A DNA stretch of 45,656 nt from Clostridia bacterium (GTDB lineage: Bacteria; Bacillota; Clostridia; Acetivibrionales; JAFADI01), in assembly GCA_026417615.1 (NCBI GenBank), contig JAOACY010000031.1, forward strand, positions 1 through 45,656. The letters run 5' to 3'. The number at the start of each line of letters is the position of its first letter. Positions within the stretch are counted from its first letter, which is position 1. Position numbers and translations under genes: made by a program. The notes below the pieces were generated by a model. It worked only from the letters and a program-made list of their open reading frames with translations, had not been told where the DNA came from and made no database searches. Positions 25,952 to 34,635 of this stretch are shown piece after piece.

Positions 25952-25980
25952 TTGACAGATGGGCATGCAGCTATTAGAAT
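25952..25980 (+). promoter_or_regulatory. sigma-A-type promoter for tRNA-Val
   Basis: TTGACA (25952-25957), a 17-bp spacer and TAGAAT (25975-25980) lie 18 bp before the mature tRNA 5' end. The geometry matches the tRNA-Thr promoter at 2695-2723. Confidence 0.85.
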
Positions 25981-25998
25981 ATTAATACAATAAAATAC

Positions 25999-26074
25999 GG
26001 GCAATTAACTCAGCTGGTAGAGTGTCATCTTGACGTGGTGAAAGTCGGGGGTTCGAGCCCCTCATTGCCCACCA
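25999..26074 (+). tRNA. tRNA-Val(GAC)
   Basis: A complete 76-nt cloverleaf: acceptor GGGCAAT/ATTGCCC, D stem ACTC/GAGT, anticodon stem TCATC/GGTGA with loop TTGACGT, T stem GGGGG/CCCTC (one G-U) and encoded CCA. The anticodon GAC reads valine codons GUC and GUU. It has its own promoter and terminator. Confidence 0.95.
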
Positions 26075-26113
26075 AAACAGCCTTATGCAAATTTTGTGTA
26101 AGGCTGTTTTTAT
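26075..26113. terminator. Bidirectional terminator after tRNA-Val and the HAD gene
   Basis: The arms AAACAGCCTTA and TAAGGCTGTTTT form a stem that can extend through much of the 13-base loop, followed by a T-rich run. It also overlaps the stop region of the convergent HAD phosphatase gene. Confidence 0.9.
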
Positions 26114-26709
26114 AAAAGCTTGACAACTCTTTCCCTTATTTCCTTTATCCTGCTATTGGAGAAATGTATGCCCAAAATACCATGCTTAATTGCTCCTTCA
26201 ACGTTTGCCGGCATATCATCAAAGAAGACGCAGTTTTCGGGCTTTTCCCCTATGCCGCTGCATACTGCTTCATAGATTTCCGCCTCAGGCTTGTGAAAGC
26301 CCAATTCGAACGAAAAAAAGTTCCTGTCACACAGCTCAAAGAAACCAGGGTTTCTGGCTTCAATCGCATCCTTGTGAAACTCCGCAAGATTGCTTAGTAT
26401 ATACACTTTGCGCCCCTTTGCCTTTACCATTTGCAGCAGCTCCATGCCATAAGGGTTAACGGGGAAATTATCAATATATGCTTGAATCCAATCCTTATAG
26501 GATATTTCAGGCATAATGCGCCTTACATGATGTTGAAAAAACTCATCCGGCGTTATCCTTCCTGTTTCCACGGGGTGAAGCACATCCAGGCCGAAAAGGC
26601 TTTCAACCTTGCCATATTCGCACCCTGTCTTCACAGAAAGCTCCTCTGCCACTTTTTTATAATTGTAATCAATTAAAACTCCGCCAATATCAAAAATAAA
26701 ACTATACAT
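26110..26709 (-). CDS. HAD superfamily phosphatase (subfamily IA, YihX-like)
   Basis: The 199-residue product has HAD motif I as FDIGGVLIDYN (residues about 5-15), motif II in YILSNLAEF, the lysine of motif III in LGFHKPEAEIY and motif IV in CVFFDDMPANVEGA. The aspartate two residues after the nucleophile is replaced by glycine, as in YihX-like sugar-phosphate phosphatases. A small phosphorylated metabolite is the likely substrate. ATG at 26709 follows GGAGGG closely; the longer frame from 26745 lacks a site. It is divergent from the L,D-transpeptidase gene and convergent with tRNA-Val. Confidence 0.9.
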   Translation of the reverse strand: MYSFIFDIGGVLIDYNYKKVAEELSVKTGCEYGKVESLFGLDVLHPVETGRITPDEFFQHHVRRIMPEISYKDWIQAYIDNFPVNPYGMELLQMVKAKGRKVYILSNLAEFHKDAIEARNPGFFELCDRNFFSFELGFHKPEAEIYEAVCSGIGEKPENCVFFDDMPANVEGAIKHGILGIHFSNSRIKEIRERVVKLL

Positions 26710-26891
26710 AGCACCCTCCAAACACAATTTGTTTAAGTATAACAAAAAATGCCTTGCGGCTCAATTGATATAGATATATTAAATGCAAAAATTTAACCCT
26801 GAAACCAAATAACCTTAAACTTCCTGATTATAATACAAGCACTGTACAGAATATAATATAGCAGTCATTAAGCTAACTGAGGTAAATAAGG

Positions 26892-27668
26892 TTGTTAAAA
26901 AACATTAAATTTAGAATAGTGCTGTGTTCCATGCTTTTAATACTGTCTCTGTACTTATTGTACTCCAACATTCTTTTATTGGATGATTTTCATCCTCCTG
27001 CCTGGAATGAATTCCACGAAACTGCCGCCGACACTCCTTCCGTTCCTGAAAATGACAATCAGGAAGAAAAAAACAGCATCGTGAAAAAAGGCTTCCATAT
27101 CCATATAAATCTGGATACCTGCCTCATGTACGTCTATAAGGACGGAACACTGCTAAAGACTTACCCTGTATCCGGGGGAAAGAAAAGCACCCCCTCTCCC
27201 GTGGGAACATGGAAAATTATCAGCAAGGACACTTGGGGTGAAGGCTTTGGAGGCGCCTGGCTGGGCTTTAACGTACCCTGGGGTAAATACGGTATTCACG
27301 GAACAATTTATCCCGGACTGATCGGGTCGAACTCATCAAAGGGCTGCATCAGAATGAAAAACAAGGATGTAAGAGAACTCTACAAACTGGTGCCGCACGG
27401 CACCACTGTAACCATTGTACACTCCGCCGCTCCTTTCAGGGCGATGAAAAGCGGTGATGTAGGCTCTGATGTGCTCGAGCTTCAGAAGGCTTTGAAAAAG
27501 CTTGGCTATTACAATGGCAGTGCTGACGGACGATTCGGCAGCGGATTAAAGCAGAGCATTATAAAATTCCAGAAAGCGAACAAAATCCGTGTTACAGGCG
27601 TAGCAGGAACTCAGACTTGGGAAGCGATCAAGCAGAAGTTGAGTGAGCATGAGAAAAATATGCAATAG
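26892..27668 (+). CDS. L,D-transpeptidase (YkuD) with C-terminal peptidoglycan-binding domain
   Basis: The 258-residue product has an N-terminal membrane anchor (about 7-27), a YkuD catalytic domain (about 68-178) with the active-site pattern HGT...SSKGCIRM (His136, Cys152), and a C-terminal PG_binding_1 domain (about 192-252: LQKALKKLGYYNGSADGRFG). It would form 3-3 cross-links or attach groups to peptidoglycan outside the membrane. In spore formers YkuD-like enzymes also act on the spore envelope. The TTG start is preceded by TGAGG. It is followed by an acyl-CoA synthetase gene on the same strand, 66 bp away. Confidence 0.93.
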   Translation: MLKNIKFRIVLCSMLLILSLYLLYSNILLLDDFHPPAWNEFHETAADTPSVPENDNQEEKNSIVKKGFHIHINLDTCLMYVYKDGTLLKTYPVSGGKKSTPSPVGTWKIISKDTWGEGFGGAWLGFNVPWGKYGIHGTIYPGLIGSNSSKGCIRMKNKDVRELYKLVPHGTTVTIVHSAAPFRAMKSGDVGSDVLELQKALKKLGYYNGSADGRFGSGLKQSIIKFQKANKIRVTGVAGTQTWEAIKQKLSEHEKNMQ

Positions 27669-27734
27669 TGTTTTAATCCACCCCATGTTTGTTATATAAT
27701 AGTAAAAAAAATGTTAAGCGGGGGTGTAAACAGC

Positions 27735-29453
27735 ATGAAGAATATTCCTCTTTATGAAGTAAGACCTATCAGCAATCTCAAAGAAATGCTTGTCTCAAGC
27801 ACAGAGATTTTTGGGGAAAAGCCGGCATTTCTGGTTAAAGAAAAAGGAATAGAAGGCTATGTTCCAGTAAGCTACAAGAAGTTCAAGGCAGATGTGGATG
27901 CCTTCGGCACCGCTCTTATAAGTCTGGGCCTGAAGGATAAGAGAATTGCTCTTATAGGTGAAAGCAGATATGAGTGGGCAGTATCCTACCTTGCCACAGT
28001 TAACGGGACAGGCATAACAGTTCCGCTTGACAAGGAGCTTCCTGTGACGGAAATTGAAAGCCTTCTAACAAGGTCCTCCGCAAGTGCAATAATCTTTTCA
28101 GGACACCTGAAGGAACAGATAGATAAAATTTTAGGAAATATAAGCAGCATAAAGCATTACATATGCATGGATGATATTGAAGGCCAGGAGAATATTGTCT
28201 CCTTCAGCACCCTCCTTAATAAGGGCTACCAGTTAATGAATGCAGGTGACACAAGCTTTATTGATTCAACCATAGATAACGAAGCAGTGAGCATGCTTTT
28301 GTTCACTTCAGGCACAACAGACCAGTCAAAGGCGGTTATGCTGTCCCACTCCAATATATGCTCCAACCTTATGGCAATGTGCTCCATGCTGTATATAGAT
28401 TCCTCAGACACATTTCTGTCAATATTGCCCATTCATCACACCTACGAATGCACCTGCGGTTTTCTGTGCCCATTATACAGAGGCTCAACTATTGCCCATT
28501 GTGAAGGCCTGAGGCACATCGTCAAGAACCTGCAGGAGTCGAAAGCCACCGTAATGCTTGGTGTGCCTCTTATATTTGAAGCTATGTACAAAAGGATATG
28601 GGACACAGCCGCAAAGAAACCCGGTATGGTTAAGAAGCTAAAAATTGCCATCAAGGTAAGCAATGCCCTGCGCAAGCTGAATATTAACCTTACAAAGAAA
28701 TTGTTTGCTCTTGTGCACAATAATTTCGGCGGAAAAATAAGGCTTTTTATAAGCGGCGCCGCCGCAATCGACCCGGAAGTGCCAAAAGGCTTCAGGAGTC
28801 TTGGCATTCATATGGTTCAGGGATATGGTTTAACTGAGTGCTCCCCCATTGTTGCGCTGAACAGAGACGTTGATTTCAATGACCGGGCTGCGGGGCTTCC
28901 TCTGCCCAATCTTGAAGTTAAAATTGATAACCCTGACGATGACGGCATAGGTGAAATCATTGTGAAGGGTTCCAGTATAATGAAAGGCTACTATGAAAAC
29001 GAAGAAGCAAACCGCAAGGTCTTCAAGGATGGTTGGTTCCATACAGGCGACGCAGGCTATATGGACAAGGAAGGCTTTATTTATATCACCGGGAGAAAGA
29101 AGAATGTGATAGTCACCAAGAATGGCAAAAACATCTATCCCGAGGAAATAGAGACGCTTATCGCAAACTCACCCTGCATCAAGGAGAGCATGGTCTACGG
29201 AAAAGAGGATGAAAGCTCAGGCGATGTGGTTGTTTCATGCATAGTGGTTCCGGATATGGAGAATATCAATGCAATTCTGGGAGAAGGAGAGGCATCGCCT
29301 GAAAAGGTAAAACAAATTATCCACGCCGAAATAAAAACCGTGAACAGCAAGCTGGTAAATTACAAGCATATAAAAAACATACATATTCGCGATAACGAGC
29401 TTGCAAAGACCACAACAAAGAAAATCAAGCGCTTCATGGAAGAAAAGGTTTAA
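27735..29453 (+). CDS. Long-chain acyl-CoA synthetase / AMP-forming ligase
   Basis: The 572-residue product is a full ANL-family adenylating enzyme. The ATP-binding P-loop is LLFTSGTTDQSKAVMLSH, motif II is VQGYGLTECSPIVALNR, the WFHTGDAGYMDKEGFIYITGRKKNVIVTKNGKNIYPEEIE segment spans the hinge, and a C-terminal subdomain ends TTTKKIKRF with the likely catalytic lysine. It resembles FadD-like fatty acyl-CoA or acyl-ACP synthetases; the chain length is unknown. ATG at 27735 follows GGGGGTG with good spacing; the frame from 27711 would include that site. A strong terminator follows. Confidence 0.92.
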   Translation: MKNIPLYEVRPISNLKEMLVSSTEIFGEKPAFLVKEKGIEGYVPVSYKKFKADVDAFGTALISLGLKDKRIALIGESRYEWAVSYLATVNGTGITVPLDKELPVTEIESLLTRSSASAIIFSGHLKEQIDKILGNISSIKHYICMDDIEGQENIVSFSTLLNKGYQLMNAGDTSFIDSTIDNEAVSMLLFTSGTTDQSKAVMLSHSNICSNLMAMCSMLYIDSSDTFLSILPIHHTYECTCGFLCPLYRGSTIAHCEGLRHIVKNLQESKATVMLGVPLIFEAMYKRIWDTAAKKPGMVKKLKIAIKVSNALRKLNINLTKKLFALVHNNFGGKIRLFISGAAAIDPEVPKGFRSLGIHMVQGYGLTECSPIVALNRDVDFNDRAAGLPLPNLEVKIDNPDDDGIGEIIVKGSSIMKGYYENEEANRKVFKDGWFHTGDAGYMDKEGFIYITGRKKNVIVTKNGKNIYPEEIETLIANSPCIKESMVYGKEDESSGDVVVSCIVVPDMENINAILGEGEASPEKVKQIIHAEIKTVNSKLVNYKHIKNIHIRDNELAKTTTKKIKRFMEEKV

Positions 29454-29455
29454 GA

Positions 29456-29482
29456 AACAGGGACTGCAGTACAGTCCCTGTT
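29456..29482. terminator. Intrinsic terminator between acyl-CoA synthetase and cysK
   Basis: A perfect 11-bp stem (AACAGGGACTG and its complement, loop of five) followed by TAGTTTT overlaps the cysK stop codon. It probably serves the plus-strand gene and, less clearly, cysK. Confidence 0.85.
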
Positions 29483-30416
29483 AGTTTTCCTGAAATAGGG
29501 CTGTAGAAAGATACCTCTCCCCTGTGTCAGGCAGAAGAACCACTATGGTCTTGCCTTCGTTTTCGCTTCTTTTTGCCAGTTGTGTTGCCGCATGAACAGC
29601 AGCTCCTGATGAAATACCGACAAGAAGGCCTTCAAGCTTCGATACCTGCCTGCTGGCTTCAAAAGCCTCTTCATTCTTCACCTTGTATATTTCATCAATA
29701 ACATCCATGTTGAGAATTTCGGGAACAAAGCCTGCACCTATTCCCTGGATTTTGTGAAGACCCGGGCTTCCGCCGGAAAGCACTGGTGAATCGAAGGGTT
29801 CAACAGCAACCACCTTAATCCCCGGCTTTCTCTGCTTTAGCACCTCTCCAACGCCAGTTATGGTTCCTCCTGTACCAACGCCTGCAATAAAAACATCGAT
29901 ATTCCCGCCGGTATCTCTCCAGATCTCCTCTGCTGTAGTCTTCCTGTGTATTTCAGGATTTGCAGGATTTATGAACTGCTGGGGCATGTAGGAGTTTGGA
30001 GTTTCGTTCACAAGCTCCTCAGCTCTTTTTATTGCTCCCTTCATGCCTTCCGCTCCAGGGGTCAGAACCAGTTCTGCGCCCAGAGCCTTAAGAAGGCTCC
30101 TTCTTTCCATGCTCATTGTTTCAGGCATTGTAAGTATCAGCCGGTATCCCCTTGCAGCCGCTGCAAAGGCAAGTCCAATGCCGGTATTGCCACTGGTCGG
30201 CTCAATTATAACAGTATCCCTGTTGATTAGGCCCTTGTCTTCAGCATCCTTGATCATGGCATAACCGATCCTGTCCTTTACGCTCCCCGCAGGATTGAAG
30301 TATTCAAGCTTTGCCACCAGCCTCGCTTTAAGGCCATGGCTTAAATTATAATTTGAAAACTCCAGTAACGGAGTATTTCCGATAAGCTCAGTCAGACTTT
30401 TTGCTATCTTTTCCAC
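29481..30416 (-). CDS. cysK: Cysteine synthase (O-acetylserine sulfhydrylase)
   Basis: The 311-residue product is a complete CysK: N-terminal [16 protein letters not shown] lysine in [11 protein letters not shown] (K47), substrate loop [13 protein letters not shown], phosphate loop [15 protein letters not shown] and C-terminal [11 protein letters not shown]. It makes cysteine from O-acetylserine and sulfide in the cytoplasm. The ATG follows GAGGAGGAG. The upstream gene is metY on the same strand, but 234 bp containing the repeat element at 30434-30630 separate them, so cysK may have its own transcript start. No S-box signature is visible in the leader. Confidence 0.96.
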   Translation of the reverse strand: MEKIAKSLTELIGNTPLLEFSNYNLSHGLKARLVAKLEYFNPAGSVKDRIGYAMIKDAEDKGLINRDTVIIEPTSGNTGIGLAFAAAARGYRLILTMPETMSMERRSLLKALGAELVLTPGAEGMKGAIKRAEELVNETPNSYMPQQFINPANPEIHRKTTAEEIWRDTGGNIDVFIAGVGTGGTITGVGEVLKQRKPGIKVVAVEPFDSPVLSGGSPGLHKIQGIGAGFVPEILNMDVIDEIYKVKNEEAFEASRQVSKLEGLLVGISSGAAVHAATQLAKRSENEGKTIVVLLPDTGERYLSTALFQEN

Positions 30417-30433
30417 AGTAAAACTCCTCCTCG

Positions 30434-30630
30434 CTATATATGTTACGATAAATAGCTTAAATTGGGAGAAAAGTGATTGTTCAAAGGCATTTCAATAGCA
30501 TCGAAAAGATGAATCCGAGGGAAATGTCTCCAGGGTTCGAGCATGAATTCACTTTTCTCGGAGGTATTCCTTTTGGGTAGGTGAAATTACCTTTGCCCAA
30601 TAACTTTTTCCATGTAATATATTTATCGTA
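30434..30630. repeat. Structured intergenic element with imperfect terminal inverted repeats
   Basis: The ends read TACGATAAATA inward from 30444 and, on the other strand, TACGATAAATA inward from 30630; similarity continues for about 33 bases on each side with a few changes. Inside are a perfect 11-bp inverted repeat (30466-30476/30549-30559), a GAATCC/GGGTTC stem around it, and a TTGGG...CCCAA hairpin near 30574-30600 followed on the plus strand by TAACTTTTT. No open frame is evident. Partial relatives lie at 32051-32145, 33231-33284 and 43557-43625. It occupies the metY-cysK gap. Confidence 0.75.
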
Positions 30631-30650
30631 TTTAAAATGGATTCTGATTG

Positions 30651-31961
<1,311 letters not shown>

Positions 31962-31994
31962 TCATACGTTCCGCAAACCATTCCCTAGTATTCC

Positions 31995-32015
31995 AATATG
32001 ATTAATAATCATATT
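31995..32015. promoter_or_regulatory. Perfect palindromic operator over the metY -10 box
   Basis: AATATGATTA and TAATCATATT form a perfect 10+1+10 palindrome. It covers the whole -10 hexamer at 32008-32013. A repressor bound here would block RNA polymerase. The regulator is not identified. Confidence 0.65.
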
Positions 32016-32036
32016 TCATTTTCTATGATTTGTCAA
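32008..32036 (-). promoter_or_regulatory. sigma-A-type promoter of metY
   Basis: Minus-strand TTGACA (32036-32031), a 17-bp spacer and TATGAT (32013-32008) lie 64 bp before the metY ATG, which is preceded by AAAGGAGG. Confidence 0.85.
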
Positions 32037-32050
32037 TAGCCTAAAATAGG

Positions 32051-32145
32051 CCCTAAAGATATTTCCCTCAAATTCATATTTTCAATGCTGATAAAATGCT
32101 TTTGCAAAATCACTTTTTCTACAAATGCAAGAAGTTTATTGCAAC
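32051..32145 (-). repeat. Diverged left part of the 30434-30630 element
   Basis: Read on the minus strand this 95-bp segment aligns over its whole length to the plus strand of 30442-30535, about three quarters identical by eye, sharing blocks such as AGAAAA.GTGATT, GCATTT, GAAAA.ATGAAT and GAGGGAAAT. It lies just upstream of the metY -35 box. Confidence 0.6.
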
Positions 32146-32177
32146 CTAAAAAACGGAGTTGATGCATCTTGGAATAT

Positions 32178-33137
32178 TCAATTGTCCGCCAGAACCTCAG
32201 AGACAAGCTTCATTGACAGCCCTTTTGCTTTGATGCCTTCGATAATATCTTGTAGTTTTGCTGTATCAAAGGCATTAAAATGCAATAGTATTATTGACCC
32301 GTTTTTTGCATTTGCCGTTATATGATTCGCTATGCGGGCAGCCACCGGCTCAACTGGCGCAGCCTTGAGATTGTAGTGTCTGAGAACACTGTTATAGGTC
32401 TCGGCAGACCATCCGACAGGTATATATTTAAGCTCAGAGATTACATTCATAATCCTTTTTGAATCACTCCCCGAACCATAGGGTAGTCTGAAAAAGGGAA
32501 ATTCATTTCTCATCGTCTTAAGGTATTCCTCTCCAAGCACATTTCCGGCAGAGCTCTCCCAGTCTTTTATCTCCTTTGTGATTTCTTCGTTTGACAGTTC
32601 CGCAAGGTTCTTGTGATTCTGCGTATGGTTGCAAACCTGATGTCCGTCCTTCACCGCCTGCTGCCACAACTGAGGATGCTGAGCCAAGGCTCTGCCAATA
32701 ACAAAAAAAGTGCACTTAACCCCAGTTTTCTTTAATACTTCAAGAGCTTTTGCCGCCGAACCGTAATCAACACCATCATCAAAGGTAAGAGAAAGCTCAG
32801 CTTTGGACCGGTCCGCCCATATTGCCGGACATGCAGATTTGAATATCCATTCCTTTCTCGTTTTATTAGCTTCTTCGGCCTGCTTTATGGCAGCCTCAAT
32901 GGTATTGTGAATATTTTGCTTGATAAGCAAGGTGTCAATTGTATTGATTTTTTTTAAAACGAGCTCCTGCTTTTCATCCATTTGAGGTTCATACTTGTGT
33001 TCCTGATGCTCTCTGTCCGATATATTTACATTTGACCCGCTCAAAACAAACGGATAGGCATTAAGCTGAAACAACACCAATACAGCAATTGCTGCGCTTT
33101 TTATATTTATACCCGCCCCAGCCAAGAATACTCCCAT
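32178..33137 (-). CDS. Polysaccharide deacetylase (NodB domain), membrane-anchored
   Basis: The 319-residue product has an N-terminal membrane segment (about 10-34), a charged spacer, then a NodB/carbohydrate esterase 4 domain: TFDDG at 118-122 (catalytic and metal aspartates), HTQNH at 171-175 (metal histidines), RLPYGSGS and ILLHFN. It would deacetylate an envelope sugar, probably peptidoglycan N-acetylglucosamine or N-acetylmuramic acid, outside the membrane. The ATG follows GAGGGGA. A 7-bp GC-rich hairpin (33165-33171/33179-33185) lies 28 bp before the start and may affect leader folding. A repeat fragment lies further upstream. Confidence 0.9.
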   Translation of the reverse strand: MGVFLAGAGINIKSAAIAVLVLFQLNAYPFVLSGSNVNISDREHQEHKYEPQMDEKQELVLKKINTIDTLLIKQNIHNTIEAAIKQAEEANKTRKEWIFKSACPAIWADRSKAELSLTFDDGVDYGSAAKALEVLKKTGVKCTFFVIGRALAQHPQLWQQAVKDGHQVCNHTQNHKNLAELSNEEITKEIKDWESSAGNVLGEEYLKTMRNEFPFFRLPYGSGSDSKRIMNVISELKYIPVGWSAETYNSVLRHYNLKAAPVEPVAARIANHITANAKNGSIILLHFNAFDTAKLQDIIEGIKAKGLSMKLVSEVLADN

Positions 33138-33230
33138 TATTTCCCCTCACCCTGATACATAATTAAAGGGGGGTATAACCCCTTTCCATAAACATATTTA
33201 ATAAGAGGATGAGAAAAATATGAGCAAATT

Positions 33231-33284
33231 CTATATAGGTTACGATAAATAGCTTACATGGAGGAGAAAAGTGATTGTTCAAAG
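33231..33284 (+). repeat. Solo left end of the 30434-30630 element
   Basis: This 54-bp segment matches 30434-30486 almost throughout (CTATATA.GTTACGATAAA, then TAGCTTA, GAGAAAAGTGATTGTTCAAAG), with differences concentrated in a five-base patch. Identity stops at TTCAAAG. It lies between the folA terminator and the deacetylase gene, in the same orientation relative to the downstream gene as the copy before cysK. Confidence 0.75.
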
Positions 33285-33291
33285 TTAAAAT

Positions 33292-33327
33292 AATAAAAAT
33301 GCACCCACAAAATTTTGTGAGTGCACC
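33292..33327 (-). terminator. Intrinsic terminator of folA
   Basis: Minus-strand TGCACTCACAAAA pairs with TTTTGTGGGTGCA (one U-G), followed by TTTTTATTATTTT, directly after the folA stop. Confidence 0.88.
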
Positions 33328-33330
33328 TTG

Positions 33331-33810
33331 CTAATGCCGTTCGTAAATTATAAAGTAATAGTCAAAAGGATTTTTTTCGTCCTTCTCGCCTTTTGTTTTG
33401 GAAACCTGCCTCCATACAGAAGGATCTATATTAGGGAAATACGCATCTCCATCAAAAGCTTCATCTATGAAAGTTATATAAAGCCTGTCAGCCCGGTCAA
33501 TGAACATCTCATATACTTGAGCCCCTCCAATAATAAACGCTTCTTCGTCCACGCACAGTCTTTCGGCCTCATCGATGGAATTCACTATCGTACAACCCTC
33601 AGCTTTATAGTCCCTGTCCCGCGATATAATGACATTGCTTCTTCCGGGCAAGGGCTTGCCTATTGACTCAAAGGTTTTGCGGCCCATGATTACTTTATGC
33701 CCCATGGTTACCTTTTTAAAATATGCCAGGTCTGCCGGCAGCCGCCATGGCAGGCTGTTGCCCTTACCGATAATATTATCCCTTGCCACTGCAGCAATCA
33801 ATGATATCAA
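33331..33810 (-). CDS. folA: Dihydrofolate reductase
   Basis: The 159-residue product is a full-length DHFR: N-terminal [32 protein letters not shown] holds the substrate-site residues, followed by [24 protein letters not shown] and [14 protein letters not shown] for NADPH binding. It regenerates tetrahydrofolate after thymidylate synthesis. The start is TTG, seven bases after AGGAGAGG, and TTGA overlaps the thyA stop codon, so translation is probably coupled to thyA. The order thrS-thyA-folA on one strand ends at a strong terminator. Confidence 0.96.
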   Translation of the reverse strand: MISLIAAVARDNIIGKGNSLPWRLPADLAYFKKVTMGHKVIMGRKTFESIGKPLPGRSNVIISRDRDYKAEGCTIVNSIDEAERLCVDEEAFIIGGAQVYEMFIDRADRLYITFIDEAFDGDAYFPNIDPSVWRQVSKTKGEKDEKNPFDYYFIIYERH

Positions 33811-34601
33811 ACCGCAACCTCTCCTTTGATATGTGGATGCGGGTCATAACCCGACAGCTCGAAATCCTCATATTTGAAATCAAAAATCGATGTAATCCCC
33901 GGATTTATCTTCATTTTTGGCAACGGCCTGGGCTCTCTTGCAAGCTGAAGCTTTACCTGCTCAATATGGTTTGTATATATATGCGCATCCCCCAGTGTAT
34001 GTATGAGCTCGCCAGGCTGAAGCCCGCATACCTGAGCAACCATCATTGTAAGCAATGCGTAAGAGGCTATGTTAAAAGGTACGCCAAGAAAGACATCGGC
34101 ACTTCTCTGGTAAAGCATGCAGGAGAGCTTGTTTTCCGCCACATAAAACTGGTAAAAGCAGTGGCAGGGCGGCAACGCCATTTTTTCAAGCTCGCCGACG
34201 TTCCATGCACTTACAATGAGCCTCCTGGAATCCGGATTTGATTTAATGTCACTTATTACCTTACTCAACTGATCAATGCTTCTTCCGTCTGCCGCCGTCC
34301 ATGATCTCCACTGGCGCCCGTAAACGGGCCCCAGGTCGCCGTTTTCATCCGCCCATTCATTCCAGATAGATACGCCATTGTCCTTAAGGTACTTTATATT
34401 TGTGTCACCCTTTATAAACCAAAGTAGCTCATGGATTATTGACTTTGTGTGAATCTTTTTTGTGGTTACAAGAGGGAATCCTTCCTGCAGGCTGAATCTC
34501 ATCTGATAGCCGAAAACACTTATGGTGCCTGTTCCTGTCCGGTCTTCCTTCTTAACGCCATTTTTCAGAATATGTTCACACAGTTCCAGATACTGCTTCA
34601 T
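33807..34601 (-). CDS. thyA: Thymidylate synthase
   Basis: The 264-residue product has the standard ThyA sequence, with [16 protein letters not shown] at the phosphate site, the catalytic cysteine in LPPCHCF (C146), [18 protein letters not shown] and the C-terminal [14 protein letters not shown]. It methylates dUMP to dTMP using methylene-tetrahydrofolate. ATG at 34601 is chosen over GTG at 34610: it gives the MKQYLEL start and exact family length, while the GTG is only two bases from AGGAGG. It lies 34 bp after thrS with no visible terminator, and overlaps folA by four bases. Confidence 0.97.
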   Translation of the reverse strand: MKQYLELCEHILKNGVKKEDRTGTGTISVFGYQMRFSLQEGFPLVTTKKIHTKSIIHELLWFIKGDTNIKYLKDNGVSIWNEWADENGDLGPVYGRQWRSWTAADGRSIDQLSKVISDIKSNPDSRRLIVSAWNVGELEKMALPPCHCFYQFYVAENKLSCMLYQRSADVFLGVPFNIASYALLTMMVAQVCGLQPGELIHTLGDAHIYTNHIEQVKLQLAREPRPLPKMKINPGITSIFDFKYEDFELSGYDPHPHIKGEVAV

Positions 34602-34635
34602 ATTAACCACAGCCTCCTTACATGATTAAGCCTCT

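Noticed and set aside
30417-30650. SAM (S-box) riboswitch before cysK, or before metY at 31944-32177
   Set aside because: Neither strand contains the S-box core (for example GAGGGACTGGCCC or CCGGCAACC type blocks); the stems present are explained better by the repeat family.
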